64,000 nucleotides of DNA from AA29 sp041481445 (GTDB lineage: Bacteria > Acidobacteriota > Vicinamibacteria > Fen-336): NCBI GenBank assembly GCA_041481445.1, contig JBGPBV010000019.1, positions 1 through 64,000 on the forward strand, read 5' to 3'. Numbering within the stretch: the stretch's first letter is position 1; every line of letters begins with the position of its first letter. The position numbers and the translations under genes were made by a program. Shown one piece after another: positions 24,498 to 32,191 of this stretch. Under the pieces are notes generated by a model. That model had not been told where the DNA came from. It searched no databases and saw only the letters and a list, made by a program, of their open reading frames with translations.

Positions 24498-25508
24498 CTA
24501 GGCGCCGAGGCGCCGGCTGGGCTTCCAGCTCTGCAGGATCAGCATGTAGTTCGCGCGCTCGTAGGCCTCGGGGTCGGGGCAGGACAGCAGGTTCATGCTG
24601 CCTTGGGCCTGGCGCAGCGAGGAGTACTCGTGCTCCTCGAGCCAGCTCGCCATCTCCGCGCGCGTGGTGGCCAGGTGCTCCGGGCCGCGGGCGAGGAGGG
24701 CGGACACCATCTGGACGGCGTGGGCGCCGGCCATCACCGCCTTGATCGCGTCGAGCCCGTCGTGGACGCCCCCGCTGGCGGCCAGCGACACGCGGACACG
24801 GCCGGAGAGGAGGGCCAGCCACCTCAGCCGGAGGGCCAGCTCGGATGGGCTCGAGAGCTGGAGCGACGGCACGACCTTCAGGTTCTCGGGATCGATGTCG
24901 GGCTGGTAGAAGCGGTTGAACAGCACGAGGCCATCCGCGCCCGCCGCCTCGAGCCGGGTCGCGAAGTTCGCCATCGCGCTGAAGAACGGCGACAGCTTCA
25001 CCGCCACCGGGATGCGGACCTTGCTCTTGACCTCGCGCAGGGCCTGCAGGGCCAGGTCCTCGACCTGCTCTCCCGCCACCGCGGGATCGGTGGGCAGGTG
25101 GTAGATGTTGAGCTCGAGGGCGTCCGCTCCCACGCGCTCCATGAGCGTCGGGTAGTCGCGCCAGGATCCCGGCCGGGTGCCGTTGAGAGAGGCGATGACA
25201 GGGATGGCCACCGCCTCCTTGACCCGCCGCAGGTGATCCAGGTACTCGTGCGGGCCCAGCGCGAACCGCTCCGGGCTCGGAAAGAAGCTCAGCGCCTCCG
25301 CGAACGACTCGCCGTGCCGATCGAGATGGAGGAACGCCTGCACCTCCTCGCGGGCGATCTGCTCGGCGAAGAGCGAGCGGAGCACGATCGCGGGCGCGCC
25401 CGCGTCCTCCAGGCGGCGAACGGTATCGAGGTCGTCGGCCAGCGGAGACGCTCCCGGCACCAGCGGGTGCGCCAGCTCGAGGCCCAGGTACGTCGTCGAC
25501 AGGTCCAT
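24498..25508 (-). CDS. Dihydroorotate dehydrogenase-like flavoprotein
   Basis: 336 aa; GGAGGAGG before the ATG. A TIM-barrel of the dihydroorotate dehydrogenase superfamily: NPLVPG-like opening (AHPLVPGASPLA), IPVIASLNGTRPGSW, ADALELNIYHLPTDP, VAVKLSPFF and the FMN phosphate loop AASGGVHDGLDAIKAVMAG. This branch, usually named dihydroorotate dehydrogenase-like, is often encoded beside 2-oxoacid:ferredoxin oxidoreductases. That is exactly the case here, with the divergent KOR operon 225 bp away. The true substrate is unknown; it is unlikely to be the pyrimidine enzyme. Confidence 0.82.
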   Translation of the reverse strand: MDLSTTYLGLELAHPLVPGASPLADDLDTVRRLEDAGAPAIVLRSLFAEQIAREEVQAFLHLDRHGESFAEALSFFPSPERFALGPHEYLDHLRRVKEAVAIPVIASLNGTRPGSWRDYPTLMERVGADALELNIYHLPTDPAVAGEQVEDLALQALREVKSKVRIPVAVKLSPFFSAMANFATRLEAAGADGLVLFNRFYQPDIDPENLKVVPSLQLSSPSELALRLRWLALLSGRVRVSLAASGGVHDGLDAIKAVMAGAHAVQMVSALLARGPEHLATTRAEMASWLEEHEYSSLRQAQGSMNLLSCPDPEAYERANYMLILQSWKPSRRLGA

Positions 25509-25552
25509 GTGCCTCCTCCGCGGCCCTCAGCGGCGTCTTCGCTCGTGTGCAT

Positions 25553-25568
25553 ACCAATCGCCGTGCCA
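25553..25568 (-). promoter_or_regulatory. Sigma-54-like promoter before the DHOD-like/malic enzyme operon
   Basis: Minus strand: TGGCAC-GGCGA-TTGGT. The -24 element is perfect and the spacing correct, but -12 is TTGG instead of TTGC. Predicted start near 25542, about 34 bases before the ATG at 25508. Confidence 0.45.
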
Positions 25569-25610
25569 GCCGGTCGAGCGCGCCATTCCGGCCAGCGTCG
25601 GGAGCGGGGG

Positions 25611-25653
25611 CGCAAGGCTTGCGATCGCGGCCATCCGGGCCGCGCGATTTGCG
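25611..25653. promoter_or_regulatory. Pair of 13-bp phased palindromic sites between divergent operons (putative enhancer, UAS)
   Basis: CGCAAGGCTTGCG (25611-25623), a perfect palindrome around its central base, and CGCGCGATTTGCG (25641-25653), exactly 30 bp apart. They lie about 70-110 bp from both divergent sigma-54-like promoters, so one activator could serve both operons. Further partial copies (GGCGGTTTCGG, GGCGGTTTGCC) follow at about 25673-25693. Confidence 0.65.
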
Positions 25654-25696
25654 GGGCGACACGGGTGGAGGCGGCGGTTTCGGGCGGTTTGCCGGC

Positions 25697-25711
25697 GGCA
25701 CTTCCATTGCA
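25697..25711 (+). promoter_or_regulatory. Sigma-54 (-24/-12) promoter of the KOR operon
   Basis: GGCAC-TTCCA-TTGCA: GG at 25697-25698 and GC at 25709-25710, an essentially perfect -24/-12 promoter. Predicted start near 25722, about 11 bases before the ATG at 25733. The GGAGG ribosome site (25724-25728) falls inside that short leader. Confidence 0.68.
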
Positions 25712-25732
25712 CCACCGCGGGCCGGAGGCCAC

Positions 25733-27118
25733 ATGAGCGCCGCGCGCGAGAAGGCCAGGCCGTCCCTCCTCTCCGAGTACTGCAAGGGCTGTGGGCGCTG
25801 CATCGAGTCGTGCGCGCGGGGCTGCATCGTCGAAGGCCACCAGATCCACGCCGCCACCGGCCTCGTCCCCGTTCAGGTCGACCTCGAGCGCTGCAGCGCG
25901 TGCGGCCTGTGCTTCGATGCCTGTCCGGAGCCCTACGGCCTCCTCCCCGAGGGCGAGCGCATCGTCGACGCCGCCGTCACCCTGGCCCGGCGCCGCGCCG
26001 CCGCCGCTCCCGCGAGCGGCGACGAACGCCTGCCCTTCGCCCCCGGCCCGCCCCTCGTCCTCAAGGGCACCTACGCCTCCGCGCTGGGGGCGCTGCTGGC
26101 GGGCTGCCGGCACTTCTTCGGGTACCCGATCACGCCGTCGACGGAAGGCGGGGAGCTGATGGCCCGCCTGCTGCCGGAGCTGGGCGGCACCTTCGTGCAG
26201 GCGGTGAGCGAGGTGGCCGCCGTGAACATGATCTACGGCTGCGGAGCGGCCGGCCGGCGCGCGATGACGTTCACGTCGTCTCCGGGCTTCAGCCTCATGC
26301 TCGAGGGCCTCTCCTACATGATCGGGGCCGAGGTCCCGGGCGTGTTCGTGGACGTGATGCGCGGAGGTCCCGGCCTCGGCAACATCGGCCCCGAGCAGGC
26401 CGACATCAAGCTCGCCTGCCGCGGCCTCGGCCACGGCAACACGCACGCAGTGGTGCTCGCCCCCGCCACGCCCCAGGAGATGCTCGACTTCACGATCCTC
26501 GCCTTCGACCTCTCGCAGCGCTACCGCAATCCCGTCGTCGTCCTCGCCGACGGCTACCTCGGCCAGATGACGGGCAAGGTGCGGCTCCCGGCGGAGATGG
26601 TGAAGCCGGCGGTGCCGGGATGGGCCGTGTACGGCGACGCTGCGCATCGGGCGAACCTCGTCTCCTCCATCCAGCTCAGCGAGGCCGACCTCGAGGCGCA
26701 CAACGTGCACCTCAATTCCAAGTACGAGGCAATGTCGGGGGAGGCGCGCGCGGACCTCTACGCCTGCGACGACGCCGAGCTGCTGCTGGTGGCGGCCAAC
26801 ACGCCGGCGCGGACGGCCAAGGGGGCGGTGGAGGCCCTGCGGCGGGCCGGACGGCGGGCCGGGCTTTTCCGGCCGCAGACGCTCTGGCCGTTCCCGATCG
26901 GCGCGCTCGCTCCGCTGCTGCCCCGTGCCCGCGCGATCGTGGTCGTGGAGGCCAGCAACGGCCAGCTCGAGGACGAGCTGCGCCTGGCCCTGAGCCACGC
27001 CGGCCTGCCGCCGCCGCCCATCGACCACGTGCGGCGGTTCGGGGGCGTCCTGCCCTCCCAGGCGGAAGTGGTCGAGGCCGTGAGCGAGGTCGCCTCCCGC
27101 GAGGGGGTGAGGGCATGA
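25733..27118 (+). CDS. korA: 2-oxoacid:ferredoxin oxidoreductase, ferredoxin domain fused to alpha subunit (KorD-KorA)
   Basis: 461 aa; GGAGG before the ATG at 25733. Residues about 15-65 hold two [4Fe-4S] ferredoxin motifs (CKGCGRCIESCARGC and CSACGLCFDACP). From about residue 105 the alpha subunit of the KOR type follows, with the pyrimidine-binding GYPITPS motif and GPGLGNIGPEQAD. The enzyme oxidatively decarboxylates a 2-oxoacid, most likely 2-oxoglutarate, to the acyl-CoA with reduction of ferredoxin, or runs in reverse to fix CO2. Fusion of the delta and alpha parts is compact. The stop overlaps the start of the beta/gamma gene (ATGA). Confidence 0.9.
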   Translation: MSAAREKARPSLLSEYCKGCGRCIESCARGCIVEGHQIHAATGLVPVQVDLERCSACGLCFDACPEPYGLLPEGERIVDAAVTLARRRAAAAPASGDERLPFAPGPPLVLKGTYASALGALLAGCRHFFGYPITPSTEGGELMARLLPELGGTFVQAVSEVAAVNMIYGCGAAGRRAMTFTSSPGFSLMLEGLSYMIGAEVPGVFVDVMRGGPGLGNIGPEQADIKLACRGLGHGNTHAVVLAPATPQEMLDFTILAFDLSQRYRNPVVVLADGYLGQMTGKVRLPAEMVKPAVPGWAVYGDAAHRANLVSSIQLSEADLEAHNVHLNSKYEAMSGEARADLYACDDAELLLVAANTPARTAKGAVEALRRAGRRAGLFRPQTLWPFPIGALAPLLPRARAIVVVEASNGQLEDELRLALSHAGLPPPPIDHVRRFGGVLPSQAEVVEAVSEVASREGVRA

Positions 27119-28533
27119 GCGCGGTGTTCTACCCGGTGTTCGAGCGCCACGCGCACGGCGAGGGCCTCAAGGGCCACGCCACGCACTACTGCCCGGGCTG
27201 CGGCCACGGCCTCGTGCACAAGTACCTCGCCGCCGCCATCGAGGAGCTCGGGATCCAGGACCGCACGGTGGCCATCTCTCCGGTCGGCTGCAGCGTGTTC
27301 CTGTACTACTACCTCGACGTCGGCAACACCCAGGCCGCGCACGGCCGCGCGCCCGCCGTCGCCCTCGGCCAGAAGCTGGCCAACCCGCGCTCGATCGTCG
27401 TCGCCTACCAGGGTGACGGCGACCTGGCCTCCATCGGCCTGGCCGAGATCCTCCAGGCCGCGCAGATGGGCCTGCCCCTCACGGTGGTGTTCGTCAACAA
27501 CGCCGTCTACGGGATGACGGGCGGCCAGATGGCGCCCACCACCCTCACCGGCCAGAAGACCACCACCAGCCCGCTCGGCCGCGGGCGCCTGGAAGGGGCG
27601 CCGCTGAGGGTCGCGGAGATGATCGCGCAGCTCGACGGTCCGGTGTACGTGGAGCGCGTGGCCCTCTTCGATTCGAAGCAGCGCGTCCGCGCGCGCAAGG
27701 CCATCAAGAAGGCGATCCAGCTCCAGGTGGAGGGCCGCGGGTTCGCGCTGGTGGAGGTGCTGGCGGAATGCCCGGTGCACCTCCATCTCACGCCCCGCGA
27801 GGCGCAGGCCTGGGTGCGCGACTGCATGGTCCCCGCGTTCCCGCTCGGCGTGAAGAAGGACGTCGCGTCCACGCCCTGGGAGCTTCCCGAGCCCACCTTC
27901 GACCCCGCGACGCTCGCGCGCGTCCTCGGCGCGACCTCCGAGGCCCCCCCGCGGTATTGCCGCGCGTTCCCGCGCCACCTCTTCGGCCGCGAGATCGCCA
28001 TCAAGCTGGCGGGCGCGGGAGGGGACGGCGCGCAGACGGCGGCCCTCCTGCTGGCGCGCGCCGCCATCAACGAGGGCTTCGACGCCACCCACATTCCGAG
28101 CTACGGACCGGAGTCGCGCGGGGGCACCTCCTACGCGGACGTCCGCATCGCGGAGGACGAAGTGCTCTCGCCGGCCTGTCCCCAGCCCCACGTGCTCGTG
28201 GCCTTCAACGCGCCCAGCCTCGCGAAGTTCGGGCCGGACGTCGCCCCCGGCGGCGTCGTCGTCTACGACCGCTCGGTGGTGGCGGTGCCGCCCCGCCTCG
28301 ACCCGAGCGTGCGCCTGGTGCCCGCGGACTGCGCGTCGACGGCGGTCGCGCTGGGCAAGCCCCAGGTCAAGAACATCGTCGCCCTCGGCGCCCTCCAGGC
28401 CGCCACCGGCCTCTTCCCCGTCGAGACCCTGCGCGAGGTGATCCGGCAGGTCCTCAAGGACAAGCCGGACCTGATCGCGGTCAACGAGTCCGCGCTGGCC
28501 CGGGGCGTGCGCGGCGAAGGGAGCGCGTCATGA
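27115..28533 (+). CDS. korB: 2-oxoacid:ferredoxin oxidoreductase, beta and gamma subunits fused (KorB-KorC)
   Basis: 472 aa. N-terminal half: thiamine-diphosphate beta subunit with CPGCGHG (about residue 26), the GDGDLASIGLAEI TPP/Mg motif with NNAVYGMTGGQ, and further cysteines for a [4Fe-4S] cluster. From about residue 285, a gamma domain begins with REIAIKLAGAGGDGAQTA and contains SYGPESRGGTSYADV. With the upstream alpha/ferredoxin gene this makes a complete two-gene enzyme. The fusion of beta with gamma is less common than separate genes. It overlaps both neighbours by 4 bp. Confidence 0.9.
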   Translation: MSAVFYPVFERHAHGEGLKGHATHYCPGCGHGLVHKYLAAAIEELGIQDRTVAISPVGCSVFLYYYLDVGNTQAAHGRAPAVALGQKLANPRSIVVAYQGDGDLASIGLAEILQAAQMGLPLTVVFVNNAVYGMTGGQMAPTTLTGQKTTTSPLGRGRLEGAPLRVAEMIAQLDGPVYVERVALFDSKQRVRARKAIKKAIQLQVEGRGFALVEVLAECPVHLHLTPREAQAWVRDCMVPAFPLGVKKDVASTPWELPEPTFDPATLARVLGATSEAPPRYCRAFPRHLFGREIAIKLAGAGGDGAQTAALLLARAAINEGFDATHIPSYGPESRGGTSYADVRIAEDEVLSPACPQPHVLVAFNAPSLAKFGPDVAPGGVVVYDRSVVAVPPRLDPSVRLVPADCASTAVALGKPQVKNIVALGALQAATGLFPVETLREVIRQVLKDKPDLIAVNESALARGVRGEGSAS

Positions 28534-28775
28534 GTCCCAAGGGCCAGGAGCGGCGGCCGGCGGAGGAGGAGGGTCGCCTCCTCGCGATCATGCGCGGGCT
28601 GTCGCCGGGAGAGCTCCAGCAGCTCCTCGCGGAGCTCGACGGCGTGCTCACGCGGTCCTGTCCGGAAGCCCAGGCCGACGGCGTGCCCTGCCCCGACGCC
28701 GGGTCCGCCTGCGAGACCTGCGGGCGCGCGCGCTCCGTCCTCGAGACGCTCCGCCGGCGGCTGGCCCATCACTGA
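28530..28775 (+). CDS. Small four-cysteine protein in the KOR/Nfn operon
   Basis: 81 aa, unrecognised. An acidic helical N-terminus (LLAIMRGLSPGELQQLLAELDGVL in part, residues about 17-40) is followed by cysteines at about residues 44, 54, 61 and 64, and a basic helical tail. Start ATGA overlaps korB and the stop overlaps nfnA (TGATG), which strongly supports it being translated. The cysteines could hold a metal or iron-sulfur cluster, or form a small carrier or assembly protein for the redox complex (inference). Confidence 0.72.
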   Translation: MSPKGQERRPAEEEGRLLAIMRGLSPGELQQLLAELDGVLTRSCPEAQADGVPCPDAGSACETCGRARSVLETLRRRLAHH

Positions 28776-29617
28776 TGTTCCGCATCCTGGAGGCCACGCC
28801 CCTGGCCCCCACCATCAGGCGCTACGTCGTGGAGGCCCCGCTGGTGGCGCGCAAGCGCCAGGCCGGGCACTTCGTGATCGTGCGCGTGGCCGAGGGAGGC
28901 GAGCGCATCCCCCTCACGATCGTGGACGGCGACGCCGCCGGTCGCACCATCACGCTGATCGTCCAGGCCGTCGGCAAGACCACGCGGGAGATGGCCCGGC
29001 TCGGCGCCGGCGACGCCCTGGCCGACGTCCTGGGCCCGCTCGGCAACCCCACCCCGATCGCGCGTCACGGCGTGGTGGCCTGCGTGGGGGGCGGGGTCGG
29101 GACGGCCGAGCTCCTTCCGATCGCCCGTGCCCTCCGCCGCGCCGGCAACGCCGTGCACTCCATCATCGGCGCGCGCAGCCGCGAGCTCCTGATCCTCGAG
29201 CGCGAGATGTCGAGGTGCTCGGACACGCTGGCCGTCACCACCGACGACGGGAGCGGCGGGCGGAAGGGCCTGGTGACCGGGCCCCTGCAGGAGCTGATCG
29301 GGGCCATGGGCATCGATGTCGTCTACGCGATCGGGCCGCTGCCCATGATGCGGGCGGTCTCCGACCTGACGCGCCCGGGCCGCCTGCGCACCTGGGCCAG
29401 CCTGAACGCGCTCATGGTGGACGGCACCGGGATGTGTGGCGGGTGCCGGGTGACGGTGGGGGGCGAGATGAAGTTCGCCTGCGTCGACGGGCCGGAGTTC
29501 GACGCGCACGCGGTGGACTTCGACGAGCTGGGGCGCCGCTCGCGCATGTACGCCGACCTCGAGCGCATCGCGGACGATCGGTTCCAGCGGGCCTGCGCGG
29601 CGGCGAAGACCACGTGA
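28775..29617 (+). CDS. nfnA: NfnA/SudB-like ferredoxin:NAD(P)H oxidoreductase subunit (FAD and [2Fe-2S])
   Basis: 280 aa. Ferredoxin-reductase-type fold: FAD region with ERIPLTIVDGD, NAD(P)-binding VGGGVGTAELLPIARAL, and a C-terminal DGTGMCGGCRVTVGG with a further cysteine at KFACVDGP, the PyrK-type [2Fe-2S] site. This matches the alpha subunit of NADH-dependent ferredoxin:NADP+ oxidoreductase (NfnA) and of sulfide dehydrogenase. With NfnB it can link ferredoxin from KOR to NADPH/NADH by electron bifurcation. The start is inside the stop of the preceding small gene. Confidence 0.88.
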   Translation: MFRILEATPLAPTIRRYVVEAPLVARKRQAGHFVIVRVAEGGERIPLTIVDGDAAGRTITLIVQAVGKTTREMARLGAGDALADVLGPLGNPTPIARHGVVACVGGGVGTAELLPIARALRRAGNAVHSIIGARSRELLILEREMSRCSDTLAVTTDDGSGGRKGLVTGPLQELIGAMGIDVVYAIGPLPMMRAVSDLTRPGRLRTWASLNALMVDGTGMCGGCRVTVGGEMKFACVDGPEFDAHAVDFDELGRRSRMYADLERIADDRFQRACAAAKTT

Positions 29618-31071
29618 CCACCTCCGTCAACCCCCTCAAGCCCCCGGCGCGGGTGAAGATCCCGCGCCAGGTCCCGCGCGAGGAGGACGCCCGGGCCCGG
29701 GCCTCCACCTTCGCGGAGGTCTCGCGGGGCTTCGACGCCGAGCGCGCCCTGGTCGAGGCCACGCGCTGCCTGGAATGCCGCGATCCCGCCTGCACCCGCG
29801 GGTGCCCGGTCGGAGTCGACATCCGCGGCTTCATCCAGAAGCTGCTGGCGAAGGACTACGCGGGGGCGGCCGCGCGCATCCGCGAGGCCAACGCCCTCCC
29901 CGCCATCTGCGGTCGCGTGTGTCCGCAGGAGAGCCAGTGCGAGGCGACCTGCACGGTGGGCCGCCGGTTCGCGCCCATCGCCGTCGGCCTGCTGGAGCGT
30001 TTCGTGGCGGACTGGGAGATCGAGCACGGCGCCCCTCCGCCGCCCCCGGCCGCCGCGCGGGTCGGGCGCGTGGCCGTGGTGGGCTCCGGACCGGCCGGGC
30101 TCACCTGCGCCGCCGACCTCGCCCGCCTGGGCTACGGCGTGACCGTCTTCGAGGCCCTCCACGCCGCGGGCGGCGTCCTGCGCTACGGCATCCCGGAGTT
30201 CCGGCTTCCCAAGAAGATCCTCGACCTCGAGGTGGACCGCATCCGGTCGCTGGGCGTGGAGATCCGCACCGACTTCCTGGTCGGCCGCACCGCCACCCTC
30301 GACGAGCTGCTGGGCGAGTGGGGATTTCAGGCGGTGTTCCTGGCCACCGGCGCGGGCACGCCGACCTTCCTGGGCATCCCGGGCGAAGGACTCTGCGGCG
30401 TATACTCCGCGAGCGAGCTCCTGACGCGCGTGAACCTGATGGGAGCCTGGTCCTTCCCCGAGCGCGACACCCCCGTGAAGCTCGGCCGCGAGGTCGCGGT
30501 GATCGGCGGCGGCAACACCGCCCTCGACGCCGTGCGCACGGCCCGGCGGCTCGGGGCCGAGCGCGCGTACCTCGTCTACCGGCGGTCGCGGGCGGAGATG
30601 CCGGCACGCCGCGAGGAGGTCCGGCACGCCGAGGACGAGGGCATCGAGATCCTGTTCCTGACCAACCCCGTCCGCATCCTCGACGACGACGCGGGCTGGG
30701 TCCGCGGGCTCGAATGCCAGCAGATGGACCTGGGCGAGCCGGACGAGTCGGGCCGGCGCCGTCCCCGGCCGCGGCCGGGCTCGGAGTTCCTGCTGCCGGT
30801 GCAGACGGTGATCGAGGCCATCGGGCAGAAGCCGAACCCGATCATCCAGTCGACGACGCCGGGCCTGGCCGTCGGGCGGGCCGGGGTCGTCACCGTGGAC
30901 GACGCCCAGCGCACGAACCGGCCCGCCGTCTTCGCCGGGGGCGACCTCGCCCGCGGCGGCGCCACCGTCATCCTGGCCATGCGCGACGGACGCCGCGCCG
31001 CCGCCGCCATCCACGAGCACCTCGCGGGAGAGAAGGGCGCCGCCCCCGGCGCCAGGGAGGGACGGCCATGA
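29614..31071 (+). CDS. nfnB: NfnB / glutamate synthase small-subunit-like (GltD) FAD and [4Fe-4S] protein
   Basis: 485 aa; GTG start overlapping nfnA (GTGA). The N-terminal iron-sulfur domain has CLECRDPACTRGCPVG and ICGRVCPQESQCEATC (two [4Fe-4S] clusters). FAD-binding GSGPAGLTCAADLARLG and NAD(P)-binding GGGNTALDAVRTARRLGA follow, then the FAD-closing motif FAGGDLARGGATVILAM. GltD alone would need a GltB partner, and none is near. Placed directly after nfnA, it is best read as the bifurcating NfnB subunit. Confidence 0.88.
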   Translation: MTTSVNPLKPPARVKIPRQVPREEDARARASTFAEVSRGFDAERALVEATRCLECRDPACTRGCPVGVDIRGFIQKLLAKDYAGAAARIREANALPAICGRVCPQESQCEATCTVGRRFAPIAVGLLERFVADWEIEHGAPPPPPAAARVGRVAVVGSGPAGLTCAADLARLGYGVTVFEALHAAGGVLRYGIPEFRLPKKILDLEVDRIRSLGVEIRTDFLVGRTATLDELLGEWGFQAVFLATGAGTPTFLGIPGEGLCGVYSASELLTRVNLMGAWSFPERDTPVKLGREVAVIGGGNTALDAVRTARRLGAERAYLVYRRSRAEMPARREEVRHAEDEGIEILFLTNPVRILDDDAGWVRGLECQQMDLGEPDESGRRRPRPRPGSEFLLPVQTVIEAIGQKPNPIIQSTTPGLAVGRAGVVTVDDAQRTNRPAVFAGGDLARGGATVILAMRDGRRAAAAIHEHLAGEKGAAPGAREGRP

Positions 31072-32186
31072 ACCTCGGCGTTCCCCGGGAGACCCGGACG
31101 GGCGAGCAGCGGGCCGCGCTCACGCCGGCGGGGGCCAAGGCCCTGGTCCAGGAAGGCCACCGCGTCTGGATCGAGCGGGAGGCCGGGCGACGGGCCGGCT
31201 TCGAGGATTCCGAGTACCAGGCGGGGGGGGCGGCCATCGCCTACACGCGCGACGAGCTCTTCGCGCGCGCGGACGTGGTGGCGGCGGTGTTCCCGCCGGA
31301 GCCGGGCGAGTACGCCACCCTGCTGCGCCCGGGGCAGTCGGTCCTGGCCTTCTGGATGCTCCCGGCCAGCCGCCGCGAGGACGTGCTCGCCCTGGGAGAG
31401 CGCGGAGTCACCGCCATCGGGCTGGAGGCCATCGCCGAGCGCTCCGGCCGGGCGCCCGTGCTCGAGAGCATGTCCGAGATCGCGGGCGGCCTCGCCATCA
31501 CCGTGGGCGCCTGCCTGCTCCTCCGGCCCTTCGGCGGCCGCGGCATCCTGATGGGCGGAGCGCCGGGGGTGCCCCCCGCGCACGTGGCCATCCTCGGCGC
31601 GGGCGTGGTCGGGCGTTCGGCGGCGCGCGCCGCCCTCGGCGCGGGCGCCCAGGTCATGCTCCTGGACACGCGGGTCGAACGGCTGCGCGCGGCCACCATC
31701 GAGGACGGCCGCCTGTCCACGATGTTCGCCACGCCGAGCAACGTCGAGAAGGCGCTCACGTTCGGGGACATCGTGCTGGGGGCGGTGGCGGTGCGCGGGG
31801 AGCGCGCCCCCCTGCTGGTGACGCGGCCGATGCTCGCCCTCATGAAGCCGCGCAGCCTGGTCCTCGACCTCTCCATCGACATGGGGGGATGCTTCGAGAC
31901 CTCGCGCCCGACCTCCTTCCCCGATCCCGCCTACGAGGTGGACGGGATCCTGCACTTCTGCGTGCCCAACCTGCCCTCGGCGGCGGCCCGCTCGGCCACG
32001 GTGGCCCTCACCAACGCCCTCTTGCCGTACCTCCTCGAGATCGGCCGGGTCGACCTGGAGCGCGCCGTCGCCGGCCGCGGCGACCTGCGCCGCGGCCTCT
32101 ACCTCTACCGCGGAGCCTGCGCGCAAGCGGCGCTCGGGCGTACCTTCGACCTCCCCGCGGCCTCCCTGCCCTGGCCGGCCGGGTGA
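31068..32186 (+). CDS. ald: Alanine dehydrogenase
   Basis: 372 aa. Opening MNLGVPRETRTGEQRAALTP is the family signature of alanine dehydrogenase/transhydrogenase. The NAD loop is ILGAGVVGRSAARAALGAG, and DLSIDMGGCFETSRPTSF carries the late signature; HFCVPNLPSAAARSAT is the usual C-terminal motif. It interconverts alanine and pyruvate with NADH and ammonia. The start overlaps nfnB (ATGA). In this operon it can feed pyruvate to redox metabolism or serve as an electron sink. Confidence 0.9.
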   Translation: MNLGVPRETRTGEQRAALTPAGAKALVQEGHRVWIEREAGRRAGFEDSEYQAGGAAIAYTRDELFARADVVAAVFPPEPGEYATLLRPGQSVLAFWMLPASRREDVLALGERGVTAIGLEAIAERSGRAPVLESMSEIAGGLAITVGACLLLRPFGGRGILMGGAPGVPPAHVAILGAGVVGRSAARAALGAGAQVMLLDTRVERLRAATIEDGRLSTMFATPSNVEKALTFGDIVLGAVAVRGERAPLLVTRPMLALMKPRSLVLDLSIDMGGCFETSRPTSFPDPAYEVDGILHFCVPNLPSAAARSATVALTNALLPYLLEIGRVDLERAVAGRGDLRRGLYLYRGACAQAALGRTFDLPAASLPWPAG

Positions 32187-32191
32187 GCGCG

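Noticed and set aside
24498..25508. Biosynthetic dihydroorotate dehydrogenase (pyrD)
   Set aside because: The sequence belongs to the dihydroorotate-dehydrogenase-like side branch, no pyrimidine genes are around, and the neighbours are central-carbon redox enzymes.
29614..31071. Glutamate synthase small subunit (GltD) proper
   Set aside because: There is no GltB large subunit nearby, while an NfnA/SudB-type partner is directly upstream and overlapping.
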